55,713 bases of DNA. Source: UMGS1696 sp964621165 (GTDB lineage Bacteria; Bacillota; Clostridia; Oscillospirales; CAG-272). Under the pieces are notes generated by a model, which saw only the letters and a program-made list of their open reading frames with translations, was not told the origin of the DNA and did not search any database. The stretch spans positions 1 through 55,713 of the forward strand of contig CAZULC010000013.1 of the NCBI GenBank assembly GCA_964621165.1. The letters run 5' to 3'. Positions 8,005 through 15,902 of the stretch are shown piece by piece; the first letter of the stretch is position 1; every line of letters begins with the position of its first letter. The translations under genes and the position numbers were made by a program.

Positions 8005-8442
8005 ATGGAAGGAAGAATTTACAAAAAATACGCAAAGGCAAGAGCCAAAAAATCGCCGCTTCTCAAGGACTGCGCCAATGCTTTCTTATGCGGGGGAGCA
8101 ATATGCGCACTTGGCGAGGGACTGCGGCAGTTTTACAGTTATCTTGGCTTATCCCTTGACAACTCCGGAACAATGACGTCCGTCTCTCTGATATTTCTGA
8201 CAGCCCTTGCCACCGGACTTGGAATATTCGATAAAGCCGCAAAATACACCGGAGGAGGGACACTCGTGCCGATTACAGGATTTGCCAACGCCGTAACCTC
8301 AGCCGCTATCGACAACCGCTCCGAGGGCTATGTCATGGGAGTAGGAGCGAAAATATTCCAGATAGCCGGACCTGTAATCCTCTACGGAATCTCAGCAGGC
8401 GTGGTCTACGGAGTCATCTACTGGGCTTTGAGTGCGATATAA
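8005..8442 (+). CDS. spoVAC: Stage V sporulation protein AC (SpoVA family)
   Basis: 145 aa membrane protein with the SpoVAC/SpoVAE pattern: NAFLCGGAICALGEGLRQF, three further hydrophobic segments and the conserved GGTLVPITGFANAVTSAAID and EGYVMGVGAKIFQIAGPVI blocks. SpoVA proteins form the inner-membrane channel that moves dipicolinic acid into the forming spore and out at germination. SpoVAC itself is a mechanosensitive channel in B. subtilis. The usual partners spoVAD and spoVAE are not adjacent, since the next gene is murI. The SD GAAGG is about 12 nt from the ATG, longer than normal, but no better in-frame start is seen. Confidence 0.88.
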   Translation: MEGRIYKKYAKARAKKSPLLKDCANAFLCGGAICALGEGLRQFYSYLGLSLDNSGTMTSVSLIFLTALATGLGIFDKAAKYTGGGTLVPITGFANAVTSAAIDNRSEGYVMGVGAKIFQIAGPVILYGISAGVVYGVIYWALSAI

Positions 8443-8470
8443 AAATACGTTGAAAATTTACTTTACCCAC

Positions 8471-8499
8471 TTGATTTTGTCAATCCCATACATTATAAT
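8471..8499 (+). promoter_or_regulatory. Sigma-A promoter of murI
   Basis: TTGATT (8471-8476), 17-nt spacer, perfect TATAAT (8494-8499). About 40 bp upstream of the murI ATG. Confidence 0.65.
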
Positions 8500-8540
8500 A
8501 TAATACACACAATCAGAGAAAAGCTGGACTATAGTATATA

Positions 8541-9335
8541 ATGGAAAACAAAATCAAGATAGGCTTTTTCGATTCGGGAGTGGGCGGGATATCCGTGCTG
8601 ACCGAAGCCGCCGAGCGGATTAAGAATGCCGACTTCATATTCTACGCGGATGAGGAACACGTCCCATATGGTCTCAAGACCCGTGAGCAGATTCGTGAAT
8701 ACAGCGACGCTGCACTTGGATTTTTAAAAGATCAGGAAGTTTCGTGTGTGGTAGTGGCCTGCAACACCGCAACCAGCGCGGCAATCGAGTACCTCAGGGA
8801 AAAGTACGACTTTCCCATAATCGGAATGGAACCGGCCGTCAAGCCCGCGTCATTGTCGCATAAAGGTGAGAAAGTTTTGGTCTGCGCAACTCCCGTAACC
8901 ATCTCCGGCGACAGACTTCACCACCTTGTGGATAAAAACTTCACATTCGACAACATGCCCGACCTCGTCGCAATGCCCGGTTTGGTTTCATTTGCGGAAA
9001 AGGCAGTATTCGATATCGACACAGTCTGCGCTTACCTGAAAACGGTGGTGGATGCCGGCAAAAACTACTCAGCGGTGGTGCTGGGATGTACGCACTTTCC
9101 GTATTTCCGCGACAGCTTTCGCAAACTTTTCGGAGACATTGATATAATCGACGGAAACGCCGGTACAGTAAGCCGGCTGATACATATTCTGAGCGAAATG
9201 GGATTTGAAGCAGCGTCCGAGGGGGATGGCGGAAATATAACCTACGTTTCCTCGGGCAGGACAGTAACGGACGAAAAAATCCTCGACTACTACGCCTCCC
9301 TCAACGAGAGAATAAAACGTCTGCGCAATATATAA
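8541..9335 (+). CDS. murI: Glutamate racemase
   Basis: 264 aa, normal length. It makes D-glutamate for peptidoglycan. The two catalytic cysteines are both present in their motifs: C74 in VVACNTATSA and C183 in LGCTHFP. The N-terminal FDSGVGG carries the catalytic-site Asp/Ser, and H185 follows the second Cys. The SD is weak (only GCTGGA at a distance), but the ATG is the first in frame and the N-terminus aligns with the family. Own promoter upstream and terminator downstream, so probably monocistronic. Confidence 0.96.
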   Translation: MENKIKIGFFDSGVGGISVLTEAAERIKNADFIFYADEEHVPYGLKTREQIREYSDAALGFLKDQEVSCVVVACNTATSAAIEYLREKYDFPIIGMEPAVKPASLSHKGEKVLVCATPVTISGDRLHHLVDKNFTFDNMPDLVAMPGLVSFAEKAVFDIDTVCAYLKTVVDAGKNYSAVVLGCTHFPYFRDSFRKLFGDIDIIDGNAGTVSRLIHILSEMGFEAASEGDGGNITYVSSGRTVTDEKILDYYASLNERIKRLRNI

Positions 9336-9366
9336 AAAGCGGTTTTGATCATCAGCCGCTTTCTTT
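9336..9366. terminator. Bidirectional terminator between murI and pepD
   Basis: AAAGCGG (9336-9342) / CCGCTTT (9356-9362) with a 13-nt loop. T-rich on both sides (TTTCTTTG on plus, TTTTTATA on minus). Confidence 0.8.
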
Positions 9367-9381
9367 GTTGAAGGATAAATT

Positions 9382-10815
9382 TTATGCTCTCTTTAATATT
9401 TCCACAACCAGCTTCCAAAGCCGCTGGAGGGAAGACACAGACAGTACTTCGTCAGGCGAGTGCAGGTTTCTCACGTCGGGACCAATGGAAATCATGTCCA
9501 TACCCGGCTTCTTGTCGTTGAGCAGTCCGCATTCAAGTCCCGCATGGATGCCGATAACCCTCGCTTCAACTCCGAAGATCGACTTCACCGTCTCAAGATA
9601 CAGCTTCTGCATCTCTGAGTTTTCCACAAAATCCCATCCCGGATATCTGTCCGTGTGTTCAACTGACGCACCTGCTGCATAGGAAGCGCATTCGATCCGG
9701 TTCTGCATGTCGTCAAGCTGGGATGACACGGATGAACGTGAGGACACCACAATCTCACATCCGCCATCGCAGCTTCTCACTACCGCAAGATTTGATGATG
9801 TTTCAACCAATCCAGGAATCTGACGGCTCATCTTCTGAACTCCGTTGGGCAGGGTCCTGAGCAGGCACACAAGCTCAGATGATTTTTCCGCACTCATGAC
9901 CTCAGCCGCGCCGCATTTTTCCACAGTGAGCTTGAATCCGGCGTCATCGGGAACAATCTCACAGCGAACTTCAGCTTCTTCCGCACGTGCCGCTGAAAGA
10001 AAAGCCTCAAAATCGCTCACAGCTATTACAGCCGAGCATTCGCGGGGGATAGCATTGTCGCGGTTTCCGCCCGAAATCCCACTTATTCTGATGTCACATG
10101 ACTTGGACGCGGCGTATAAAATCCTTGCTAATGTTTCGATGGCACCCTTCCGTCCGAGATTGATGTCTTCACCAGAGTGTCCGCCGAACAGACCGCTGAC
10201 CTCAAGCCGTACTCCCGTGAATCCAGCCGACGCAGGTTCTGTTTCATAAGCATATGTTATGTGCGACCGTACTCCACCGGCACAGGCGGCAGTGGCTTCG
10301 TTTTCTCCAGCCGAGTCGAGGTTCAAAAGCCGCGTGGATTTCACCTGACTTGGGTCGAAGGCTCTCATTCCGCCCATTCCGGTTTCCTCTTCGGTGGTGA
10401 ACAGGCACTCGAGCATAGGGTGGGGAACATCCGAGTCGAGGACAGCCAACATTGTGGCAACAGCAACCCCGTCGTCAGCCCCCAGAGTTGTTCCGTCAGC
10501 CGTCAGCAAGTCGCCGTTTAACACCAACTTTATCGGATCATTGAGAAAGTCGTGCTTTACTCCGCTGTTTGCTTCACAAACCATGTCAAGATGTCCCTGA
10601 AGCATAAGCGGCGCGTGATTTTCGTATCCCGGTGTGGCTTCTGCCGTGACGAAAACATTGTTAGCCGAATCAATGACAGCCTTGTGTCCAAGAGATACGG
10701 CGTTATCGTAAACAAACTTTGCCACAGCCGCTTCATTCCCGGAACATCTCGGAATGTCGGAAATTTTTCTGAAATAGTAGAATACCTTTTTGGGTTCAAG
10801 CTCTTCATATGTCAT
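9382..10815 (-). CDS. pepD: Aminoacyl-histidine dipeptidase (Xaa-His dipeptidase, M20C)
   Basis: About 477 aa, typical for PepD. Di-zinc peptidase that splits dipeptides such as beta-Ala-His and other X-His. Visible metal and catalytic motifs: MLQGHLDMV (metal His and Asp), GADDGVAVA, FTTEEETGMGG (general-base Glu and metal Glu), LNLDSAGE and, near the C-terminus, GIHAGLECG (last metal His). The first possible start is a GTG at 10824, but the GAGGTG SD overlaps it, so ATG 10815, six bases after the SD, is the better start. Cytoplasmic, monocistronic. Confidence 0.95.
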   Translation of the reverse strand: MTYEELEPKKVFYYFRKISDIPRCSGNEAAVAKFVYDNAVSLGHKAVIDSANNVFVTAEATPGYENHAPLMLQGHLDMVCEANSGVKHDFLNDPIKLVLNGDLLTADGTTLGADDGVAVATMLAVLDSDVPHPMLECLFTTEEETGMGGMRAFDPSQVKSTRLLNLDSAGENEATAACAGGVRSHITYAYETEPASAGFTGVRLEVSGLFGGHSGEDINLGRKGAIETLARILYAASKSCDIRISGISGGNRDNAIPRECSAVIAVSDFEAFLSAARAEEAEVRCEIVPDDAGFKLTVEKCGAAEVMSAEKSSELVCLLRTLPNGVQKMSRQIPGLVETSSNLAVVRSCDGGCEIVVSSRSSVSSQLDDMQNRIECASYAAGASVEHTDRYPGWDFVENSEMQKLYLETVKSIFGVEARVIGIHAGLECGLLNDKKPGMDMISIGPDVRNLHSPDEVLSVSSLQRLWKLVVEILKRA

Positions 10816-10953
10816 ATAAATCACCTCATTTGAATTTGGTATAGATTATTCTTCCATATATCTTTATTATATCACCGACCGCCGGATAAATCAATAACTG
10901 AATCAAAAGAAAAAATATTCCTTCAAAAATGTGTTAAATTTTCCTGAACCTTA

Positions 10954-10982
10954 TTTAATTTGAAGCTCAAATGTGTTATAAT
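10954..10982 (+). promoter_or_regulatory. Extended -10 promoter of ispD-ispF
   Basis: TGTTATAAT (extended -10; TATAAT 10977-10982) with a weak TTTAAT -35 at 17 nt. The 15-base AAATGTGTTATAATT core is identical in the prs promoter at 14644-14658. Confidence 0.6.
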
Positions 10983-11013
10983 TTAATGTATTTAAAAAAG
11001 TAGGACATACCGA

Positions 11014-11766
11014 ATGAAAAAACTATCTTCTATTATAAAAAAGGCCGGGAAGCCGCGTTTCAATTCCGCTGTGATTTTGGCTGCGGGAAGCGGCTCAAGG
11101 TTCAGCGAGGATACCGCCAAGCAGTTCTTCATCCTCGATGGCAAGCCCGTTTTTCTGCGGAGTGTGGAAGCGTTTGAAAAATGTGAGTACATTTCCGAAA
11201 TAGTAATAGTCACCCGCGTGGCTGATGTGGTGGGAATCAAAAATATCATAAGCGACGCAGGGATTAAAAAGGTCACAAGTATTGTCGCGGGTGGGGAAAC
11301 ACGGCAGAAGTCCGCAAAAATCGGCTTTGATAAGGTGAACCCGGAATGTGATTTTGTGGCGATCCACGACGCGGCGAGATGCCTTGTTACACCTGAGATG
11401 ATAATCAAGGCTTTCGACAGCGCATATATCAACGGAGCTTCAGCCTGCGCCTCACGAGCCGTTGACACAATAAAGAAATGCGACTCCCTTGGAAACATAA
11501 AGGAAACGATCGACCGGGAAAACGTGTGGAACGTACAAACACCGCAGGTTTTCATGGCTGACATGTACCGCGCCGCCGCATACACTGCCGAAAAAGAACA
11601 CTTCACCGCCACCGACGACTGCCAGCTCTGTGAGAAAATCGGCTTCCGAGTGAATTTGGTGAACTGTGGCAATACCAACATGAAAATAACCTCCCCCGAG
11701 GACGTAATCATAGCAAAAGCGATACTCGATTCCCGCAAAAACATGAAGGAAGGTGAGCTTGTATGA
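11014..11766 (+). CDS. ispD: 2-C-methyl-D-erythritol 4-phosphate cytidylyltransferase
   Basis: 250 aa, slightly long because of a basic N-terminal extension of about 15 residues. Third step of the MEP isoprenoid pathway: joins CTP and MEP. The nucleotide-binding loop AVILAAGSGSRF, VAGGETRQKS, FVAIHDAARCLVTPEMI, DTIKKCDSLGNIKETIDRE and QTPQVF are all family landmarks (CTP and MEP contacts), and the C-terminal TDDCQLCEKIG and KITSPEDVIIAKAIL fit. Its stop overlaps the ispF start (ATGA), so translation is coupled and the two successive-pathway enzymes are made together. Confidence 0.96.
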   Translation: MKKLSSIIKKAGKPRFNSAVILAAGSGSRFSEDTAKQFFILDGKPVFLRSVEAFEKCEYISEIVIVTRVADVVGIKNIISDAGIKKVTSIVAGGETRQKSAKIGFDKVNPECDFVAIHDAARCLVTPEMIIKAFDSAYINGASACASRAVDTIKKCDSLGNIKETIDRENVWNVQTPQVFMADMYRAAAYTAEKEHFTATDDCQLCEKIGFRVNLVNCGNTNMKITSPEDVIIAKAILDSRKNMKEGELV

Positions 11767-12233
11767 GAATAGGACACGGATATGACGCACACAGGTTCTC
11801 CGAAGGTAAAGCTCTCGTCATAGGCGGGGTTAAAATTGAGTCCGATTTGGGACTTGAAGCCCACTCCGACGGCGACGTTCTCATCCACGCCCTGATTGAT
11901 GCCCTTCTTGGAGCTGCCGGACTGCGTGACATAGGGTATAACTTTCCCGACACCGACGGAGAGTACAAGAACATCGACAGCTGTATACTGCTTGAAAAAA
12001 CCGCTTCGATGCTCAAAGAACAAGGCTTCACCCTCGACTACGCCGACATGACAATCATTGCTCAAAAACCCATGCTGAACCCGTACATCACTGCAATGCG
12101 TGAGAAGATAGCGTGCGTTCTTGGCACGGTTCCGGGCAGGATCAACGTCAAGGCGACAACTGAAGAAAAAATGGGATTCACCGGCCGGGGAGAGGGAATA
12201 TCCGCACATGCCGTATGCCTGCTCAAGGAATAA
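11763..12233 (+). CDS. ispF: 2-C-methyl-D-erythritol 2,4-cyclodiphosphate synthase
   Basis: 156 aa, exact family length. Fifth MEP-pathway step: converts CDP-ME 2-phosphate to the cyclic diphosphate. Zinc ligands sit in RIGHGYDAHRF (Asp, His) and LIHALIDALLGAAGLRDIG (His). HSDGDV and KATTEEKMGFTGRGEGI complete the active site, which is built at trimer interfaces. It overlaps ispD by 4 nt. IspE, the enzyme between, is not in the window. IspD-IspF neighbours are common and some bacteria fuse them. Confidence 0.97.
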   Translation: MRIGHGYDAHRFSEGKALVIGGVKIESDLGLEAHSDGDVLIHALIDALLGAAGLRDIGYNFPDTDGEYKNIDSCILLEKTASMLKEQGFTLDYADMTIIAQKPMLNPYITAMREKIACVLGTVPGRINVKATTEEKMGFTGRGEGISAHAVCLLKE

Positions 12234-12282
12234 AAGAAGCGCCGGAATCACAACTGCAACGCCGACGCATATAAAACCCACC

Positions 12283-12385
12283 ATGCGGGAGCCATAATCC
12301 CACGTCCTGCGTTTTATTTTCCCGGACGCCCGCAGGATGAGGAGAACTGTTTACGGACAGCCAAACAAATCTGACCGTCTCTTTC
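12283..12385 (+). other. Structured intergenic region between ispF and rpe
   Basis: No gene seen in 12234-12475. It contains a 7-bp perfect inverted repeat TCCTGCG (12305-12311) / CGCAGGA (12331-12337) and a hairpin ACGGACAG / CTGACCGT (about 12353-12378) followed by CTCTTTC. One of these may terminate the ispDF transcript, but neither has a convincing U-run. Confidence 0.35.
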
Positions 12386-12475
12386 AGTGTATGCGGATGG
12401 CGGAGTTTTGTGCTTCACACCTGCCACACACTTGTAAAATTACAACAAATATAAACAACAGTAAATGGTGATTTT

Positions 12476-13156
12476 ATGGACATAAAAACATCTCCGTCAC
12501 TTCTTGCGTGCGATTTTCTGCATCTGGCGGATGAAATCAAAAAAGCCGAAAACAGTGAATGCGATATGCTTCACTGCGACGTAATGGACGGTGTTTACGT
12601 TCCGAACATCAGCTTCGGATTCGACATTATAGGAAAAATTCACACATTCACTACTCTTCCGCTTGACGTGCATATGATGACCAGCCGCCCGCAGGACTAC
12701 ATTGAAGTTTTAGCCAAAACAGGAGCTTCATCCGTTTCTGTTCACAACGACTCCATAAACAAAAGCGAATTAATACACACCCTTAAAAAAATAAAATCCT
12801 GCGGAATGAGCGCGTCCGTCGCCATAAATCCAAGCGTTCCGGCTGAGGATGTACTAGACCTCCTGCCACTGTGCGATAAAGTACTAGTCATGTCTGTAAG
12901 AGCCGGCTTCGGAGGACAGAAATTCATGCCGGAAGTACTCGACAAGGTCAGAACAATTCGGAACTATCTCGACAAAAATAAACCTGACTGCGAAATCGAG
13001 ATTGACGGCGGCGTGAACGCGGACAACGCAGGAGATTGTGCCAAGGCGGGGATCAATATTTTTGTCGTTGGAACGTCATTTTTCAAAACCGAAAACAGCG
13101 CGCTGAATCTGAAGCTCATCAGGGAGTCGGCGTGCCGCGGTGTAAATAAAATTTAA
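12476..13156 (+). CDS. rpe: Ribulose-phosphate 3-epimerase
   Basis: 226 aa TIM-barrel enzyme of the pentose phosphate pathway (D-ribulose 5-P to D-xylulose 5-P). Landmarks: SPSLLACDFLHLADEI, the metal/catalytic MLHCDVMDGVYVPNISFG, LDVHMM and EIEIDGGVN (second catalytic Asp). The phosphate-binding loop reads MSVRAGFGGQKF where most family members have NPGFGGQ, a small departure. It lacks the prkC-rsgA neighbours often seen in Firmicutes and is followed 31 bases later by mgtE. No good SD: only GGTGAT before the ATG. Confidence 0.94.
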   Translation: MDIKTSPSLLACDFLHLADEIKKAENSECDMLHCDVMDGVYVPNISFGFDIIGKIHTFTTLPLDVHMMTSRPQDYIEVLAKTGASSVSVHNDSINKSELIHTLKKIKSCGMSASVAINPSVPAEDVLDLLPLCDKVLVMSVRAGFGGQKFMPEVLDKVRTIRNYLDKNKPDCEIEIDGGVNADNAGDCAKAGINIFVVGTSFFKTENSALNLKLIRESACRGVNKI

Positions 13157-13187
13157 TCCAAAAATTTTTACTAAGGAGGGATTGCAT

Positions 13188-14543
13188 ATGAAAGATTATG
13201 AAGAAATGCTCAAAGAAAAGGATTATAAATCCCTCCGAAGTACATTCTCCGAAATGCAGCCGGCAGACGCGGCACTGATTTTAGAGGAGCTTCCCCGTGA
13301 AGACCTCGCCATAATTTTCCGGCTTCTGCCAAAACAGCTTGCCGCCGACACCTTTGCCTTCATGGAAAGCGAAGCCCAGCAGGATCTCATCAGTGAATTC
13401 AGCGACAAGGAGCTTGAAAACGTCATCGAGGGTTTGTTCGTCGACGACACCGTTGACATTATCGAGGAAATGCCGGCCAATGTGGTAAAGAGGATCATCT
13501 CCCATGCCTCACCGGAAAAGCGTGAGCAGATAAACCGTATTCTGAAATACCCGAAAAACAGCGCCGGAACCATTATGACAACGGAGTTTGTGGAAATCAA
13601 AGCGGACATGACCCGGGATCAGGTGTTCAACAGCATCAAGAAAGCCGGAGTCGACAAGGAAACTGTCTACGACTGCTACGTAACCGATTCCGCCCGTCAC
13701 CTGATAGGCGTGGTTTCCGTCAAGGACCTCATCATCAAGGGCGGGGAAGACGTAAAGTGCTCCGAAATCATGGAGGACGACGTTATTTCCGCCAATGCCC
13801 TCGACGACCGTGAAGACGTGGTTAATATAATGAAGAAATATGCCTTCCTCGCGCTTCCCGTAACTGACGGTGAGAACAGACTTATCGGAATCATCACAGG
13901 CGATGACGCTATCGACGTTTTCGAGGAAGAGGCCACTGAAGATATCGAAAAAATGGCGGCTATCACCCCGTCGGACAAGCCGTACCTAAAAATGTCCACA
14001 TTTGAAATCTGGAAGGCGAGAATCCCGTGGCTGCTTCTTCTCATGGTATCCGCCACCTTCACGGGCATGATTATCTCCTCATTTGAAAGCGCACTCTCGC
14101 GCTGGGTTGCACTGACGGCATTCATCCCCATGCTCATGGACACCGGCGGAAACAGCGGAAGCCAGGCGTCAGTAACGATTATCCGCGCCCTCTCCATAGG
14201 GGACTTGCAGTTCAAGGACATTTTCAAGGTTCTCTGGAAGGAACTGCGGGTGGCGATTCTCTGCGCCATAAGCCTTGCGGTTGTGAATTTCGCAAAGATA
14301 CAGCTCATCGACGTTCTCCTGCTCGGTACATCGGGCATAACAATACCAGTTACACTTGTAGTATGCATTACGCTGGCGTTTACTATCATCTGCGCAAAGC
14401 TGGTCGGATGCACACTTCCTCTCGTCGCCAAGAAGCTTGGATTCGACCCGGCAGTTATGGCAAGCCCCTTTATTACAACAATAGTCGACGCTCTCTCCCT
14501 TACGCTTTACTTCAAAATAGCGTCAATTATACTCGGAATCTGA
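13188..14543 (+). CDS. mgtE: Magnesium transporter MgtE
   Basis: About 451 aa with the full MgtE order: an N-terminal alpha-solenoid domain (PADAALILEELPREDLAIIFRLLP, residues about 20-125), two CBS domains (about 130-250) that bind Mg2+ and close the pore, a connecting helix, then five membrane helices with the selectivity region MLMDTGGNSGSQASVTIIRAL. Dimeric inner-membrane Mg2+ channel. A TTG six bases upstream is in frame, but the AAGGAGGG SD (13173-13180) sits 7 nt before ATG 13188. It follows rpe by 31 nt and may be cotranscribed. Confidence 0.96.
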   Translation: MKDYEEMLKEKDYKSLRSTFSEMQPADAALILEELPREDLAIIFRLLPKQLAADTFAFMESEAQQDLISEFSDKELENVIEGLFVDDTVDIIEEMPANVVKRIISHASPEKREQINRILKYPKNSAGTIMTTEFVEIKADMTRDQVFNSIKKAGVDKETVYDCYVTDSARHLIGVVSVKDLIIKGGEDVKCSEIMEDDVISANALDDREDVVNIMKKYAFLALPVTDGENRLIGIITGDDAIDVFEEEATEDIEKMAAITPSDKPYLKMSTFEIWKARIPWLLLLMVSATFTGMIISSFESALSRWVALTAFIPMLMDTGGNSGSQASVTIIRALSIGDLQFKDIFKVLWKELRVAILCAISLAVVNFAKIQLIDVLLLGTSGITIPVTLVVCITLAFTIICAKLVGCTLPLVAKKLGFDPAVMASPFITTIVDALSLTLYFKIASIILGI

Positions 14544-14628
14544 CGTCAATCGTCGATTTTCATATAAATTTATGTGTTTTATTTGTGATTTATATATGAT
14601 ATCACAATCCAATTTTTTGCTTAAGCGG

Positions 14629-14657
14629 TTTAAAATCGGCTCAAAATGTGTTATAAT
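14629..14657 (+). promoter_or_regulatory. Extended -10 promoter of prs-argS-yebC
   Basis: TTTAAA (14629-14634), 17-nt spacer and TGTTATAAT (TATAAT 14652-14657). Its AAATGTGTTATAATT core is identical to the ispD promoter. Confidence 0.6.
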
Positions 14658-14729
14658 TATGATGTACCAATGCGGAAACCGATTTTACGTAAAGAAACAC
14701 ATTAAATTATAATGATTGGGAGAGGTATT

Positions 14730-15872
14730 ATGGACAGCTTATTCGGCGAACTTTCCGTTATAGGAATGCGCGGCAGTGAAAAATTTGTTAATCAGGTTGA
14801 TTATTATCTCCGTGAATGGCGCAGTCATGGGGACGACAGCACGTTTGTAACAAAAGCTGACTGCCCGAGATTCGGTTCAGGCGAAGCAAAAGGTCTGCTT
14901 CACAATTCCATGCGGGGACATGACGTTTACATCATCTGCGACTGCTTCAATTACGGCGTTACCTATCGAATGTACGGTAAAGAAGTACCCATGAGTCCCG
15001 ACGAGCATTTTCAGGATTTAAAGCGGGTTATAGCCGCGATAGCCGGAAAAGCAAGACGCATTACAGTTATTATGCCCATGCTTTACGAAGGCAGGCAGGA
15101 CAAGCGTTCCTCAAGAGAATCCCTTGACTGTGCCATAGCGCTTCAGGAGCTATCGAGAATGGGTGTGACGAACATCATAACCTTTGACGCACATGATACA
15201 CGGGTATCAAACGCTATTCCTCTGACAGGATTTGACAATATCAGACCTACATATCAGATGCTCAAGGCGCTTGTGAGAACGGTTCCTGACGTTTCCTTCG
15301 CCCATGACGACATCATGATCATCTCCCCCGACGAAGGCGCAATCAAAAGAACCATGTACTACGCCTCGGTCATGGGTATTGAACTGGGCATGTTCTACAA
15401 GAGACGTAATTACTCCATGGTAATCGACGGCAAGAACCCCATCGAGGCACACGAATATTTGGGTTCGGATTTAAAAGGAAAAGACGCCATTGTGGTTGAT
15501 GATATGATAGCAACCGGCGACTCCATAATAGACGTGGCCCGACAGCTCAAGGAAAAGGGAGCCAAGAGAATCTTCTTCTTTGTGACCTTCGGACTGTTCA
15601 CCAGCGGTTTTGAAGCCTTCGACAAAGCCTACGAGGAAGGGCTCTTCACAAAATGCTTCACCACAAACCTTATATACCATCCCGACGGACTCCTTGAAAG
15701 GGAATGGTACGCTGAGGTCAATATGTGCAAGTACGTGGCAATCATGATAGACACATTGAACCGTGACAAGTCAATAAGCAGTCTCTTGAATCCTGTGAAG
15801 AAGATTCACGCTATTCTGGACGAACAGAACAGTATCACCGACGTTCAGACCAAGTTTGACTTTGATTTATAA
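14730..15872 (+). CDS. prs: Ribose-phosphate pyrophosphokinase (long clostridial form)
   Basis: About 380 aa. Makes PRPP from ribose 5-P and ATP for nucleotide, His and Trp synthesis. The PRPP loop IVVDDMIATGDS is intact. YEGRQDKRSSRESLDCA and TFDAHDTRVSNAIP replace the classical RQDRK and DLHA segments, and the protein is about 65 residues longer than E. coli Prs, both typical of a Clostridia subgroup. The ATG at 14730 follows GGGAGAGG by 5 nt. An upstream in-frame ATG (14712) has no SD. It is 30 nt ahead of argS and may be cotranscribed with it. Confidence 0.93.
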   Translation: MDSLFGELSVIGMRGSEKFVNQVDYYLREWRSHGDDSTFVTKADCPRFGSGEAKGLLHNSMRGHDVYIICDCFNYGVTYRMYGKEVPMSPDEHFQDLKRVIAAIAGKARRITVIMPMLYEGRQDKRSSRESLDCAIALQELSRMGVTNIITFDAHDTRVSNAIPLTGFDNIRPTYQMLKALVRTVPDVSFAHDDIMIISPDEGAIKRTMYYASVMGIELGMFYKRRNYSMVIDGKNPIEAHEYLGSDLKGKDAIVVDDMIATGDSIIDVARQLKEKGAKRIFFFVTFGLFTSGFEAFDKAYEEGLFTKCFTTNLIYHPDGLLEREWYAEVNMCKYVAIMIDTLNRDKSISSLLNPVKKIHAILDEQNSITDVQTKFDFDL

Positions 15873-15902
15873 TAAGTTAATCAGTATAATATAGAGGTTT
15901 AT

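Noticed and set aside
10992..12284. 430-codon open frame on the minus strand
   Set aside because: Lies entirely opposite ispD and ispF, which are clear genes; its translation is low in recognisable motifs and has no SD.
13697..14431. 244-codon minus-strand frame
   Set aside because: Shadow of mgtE.
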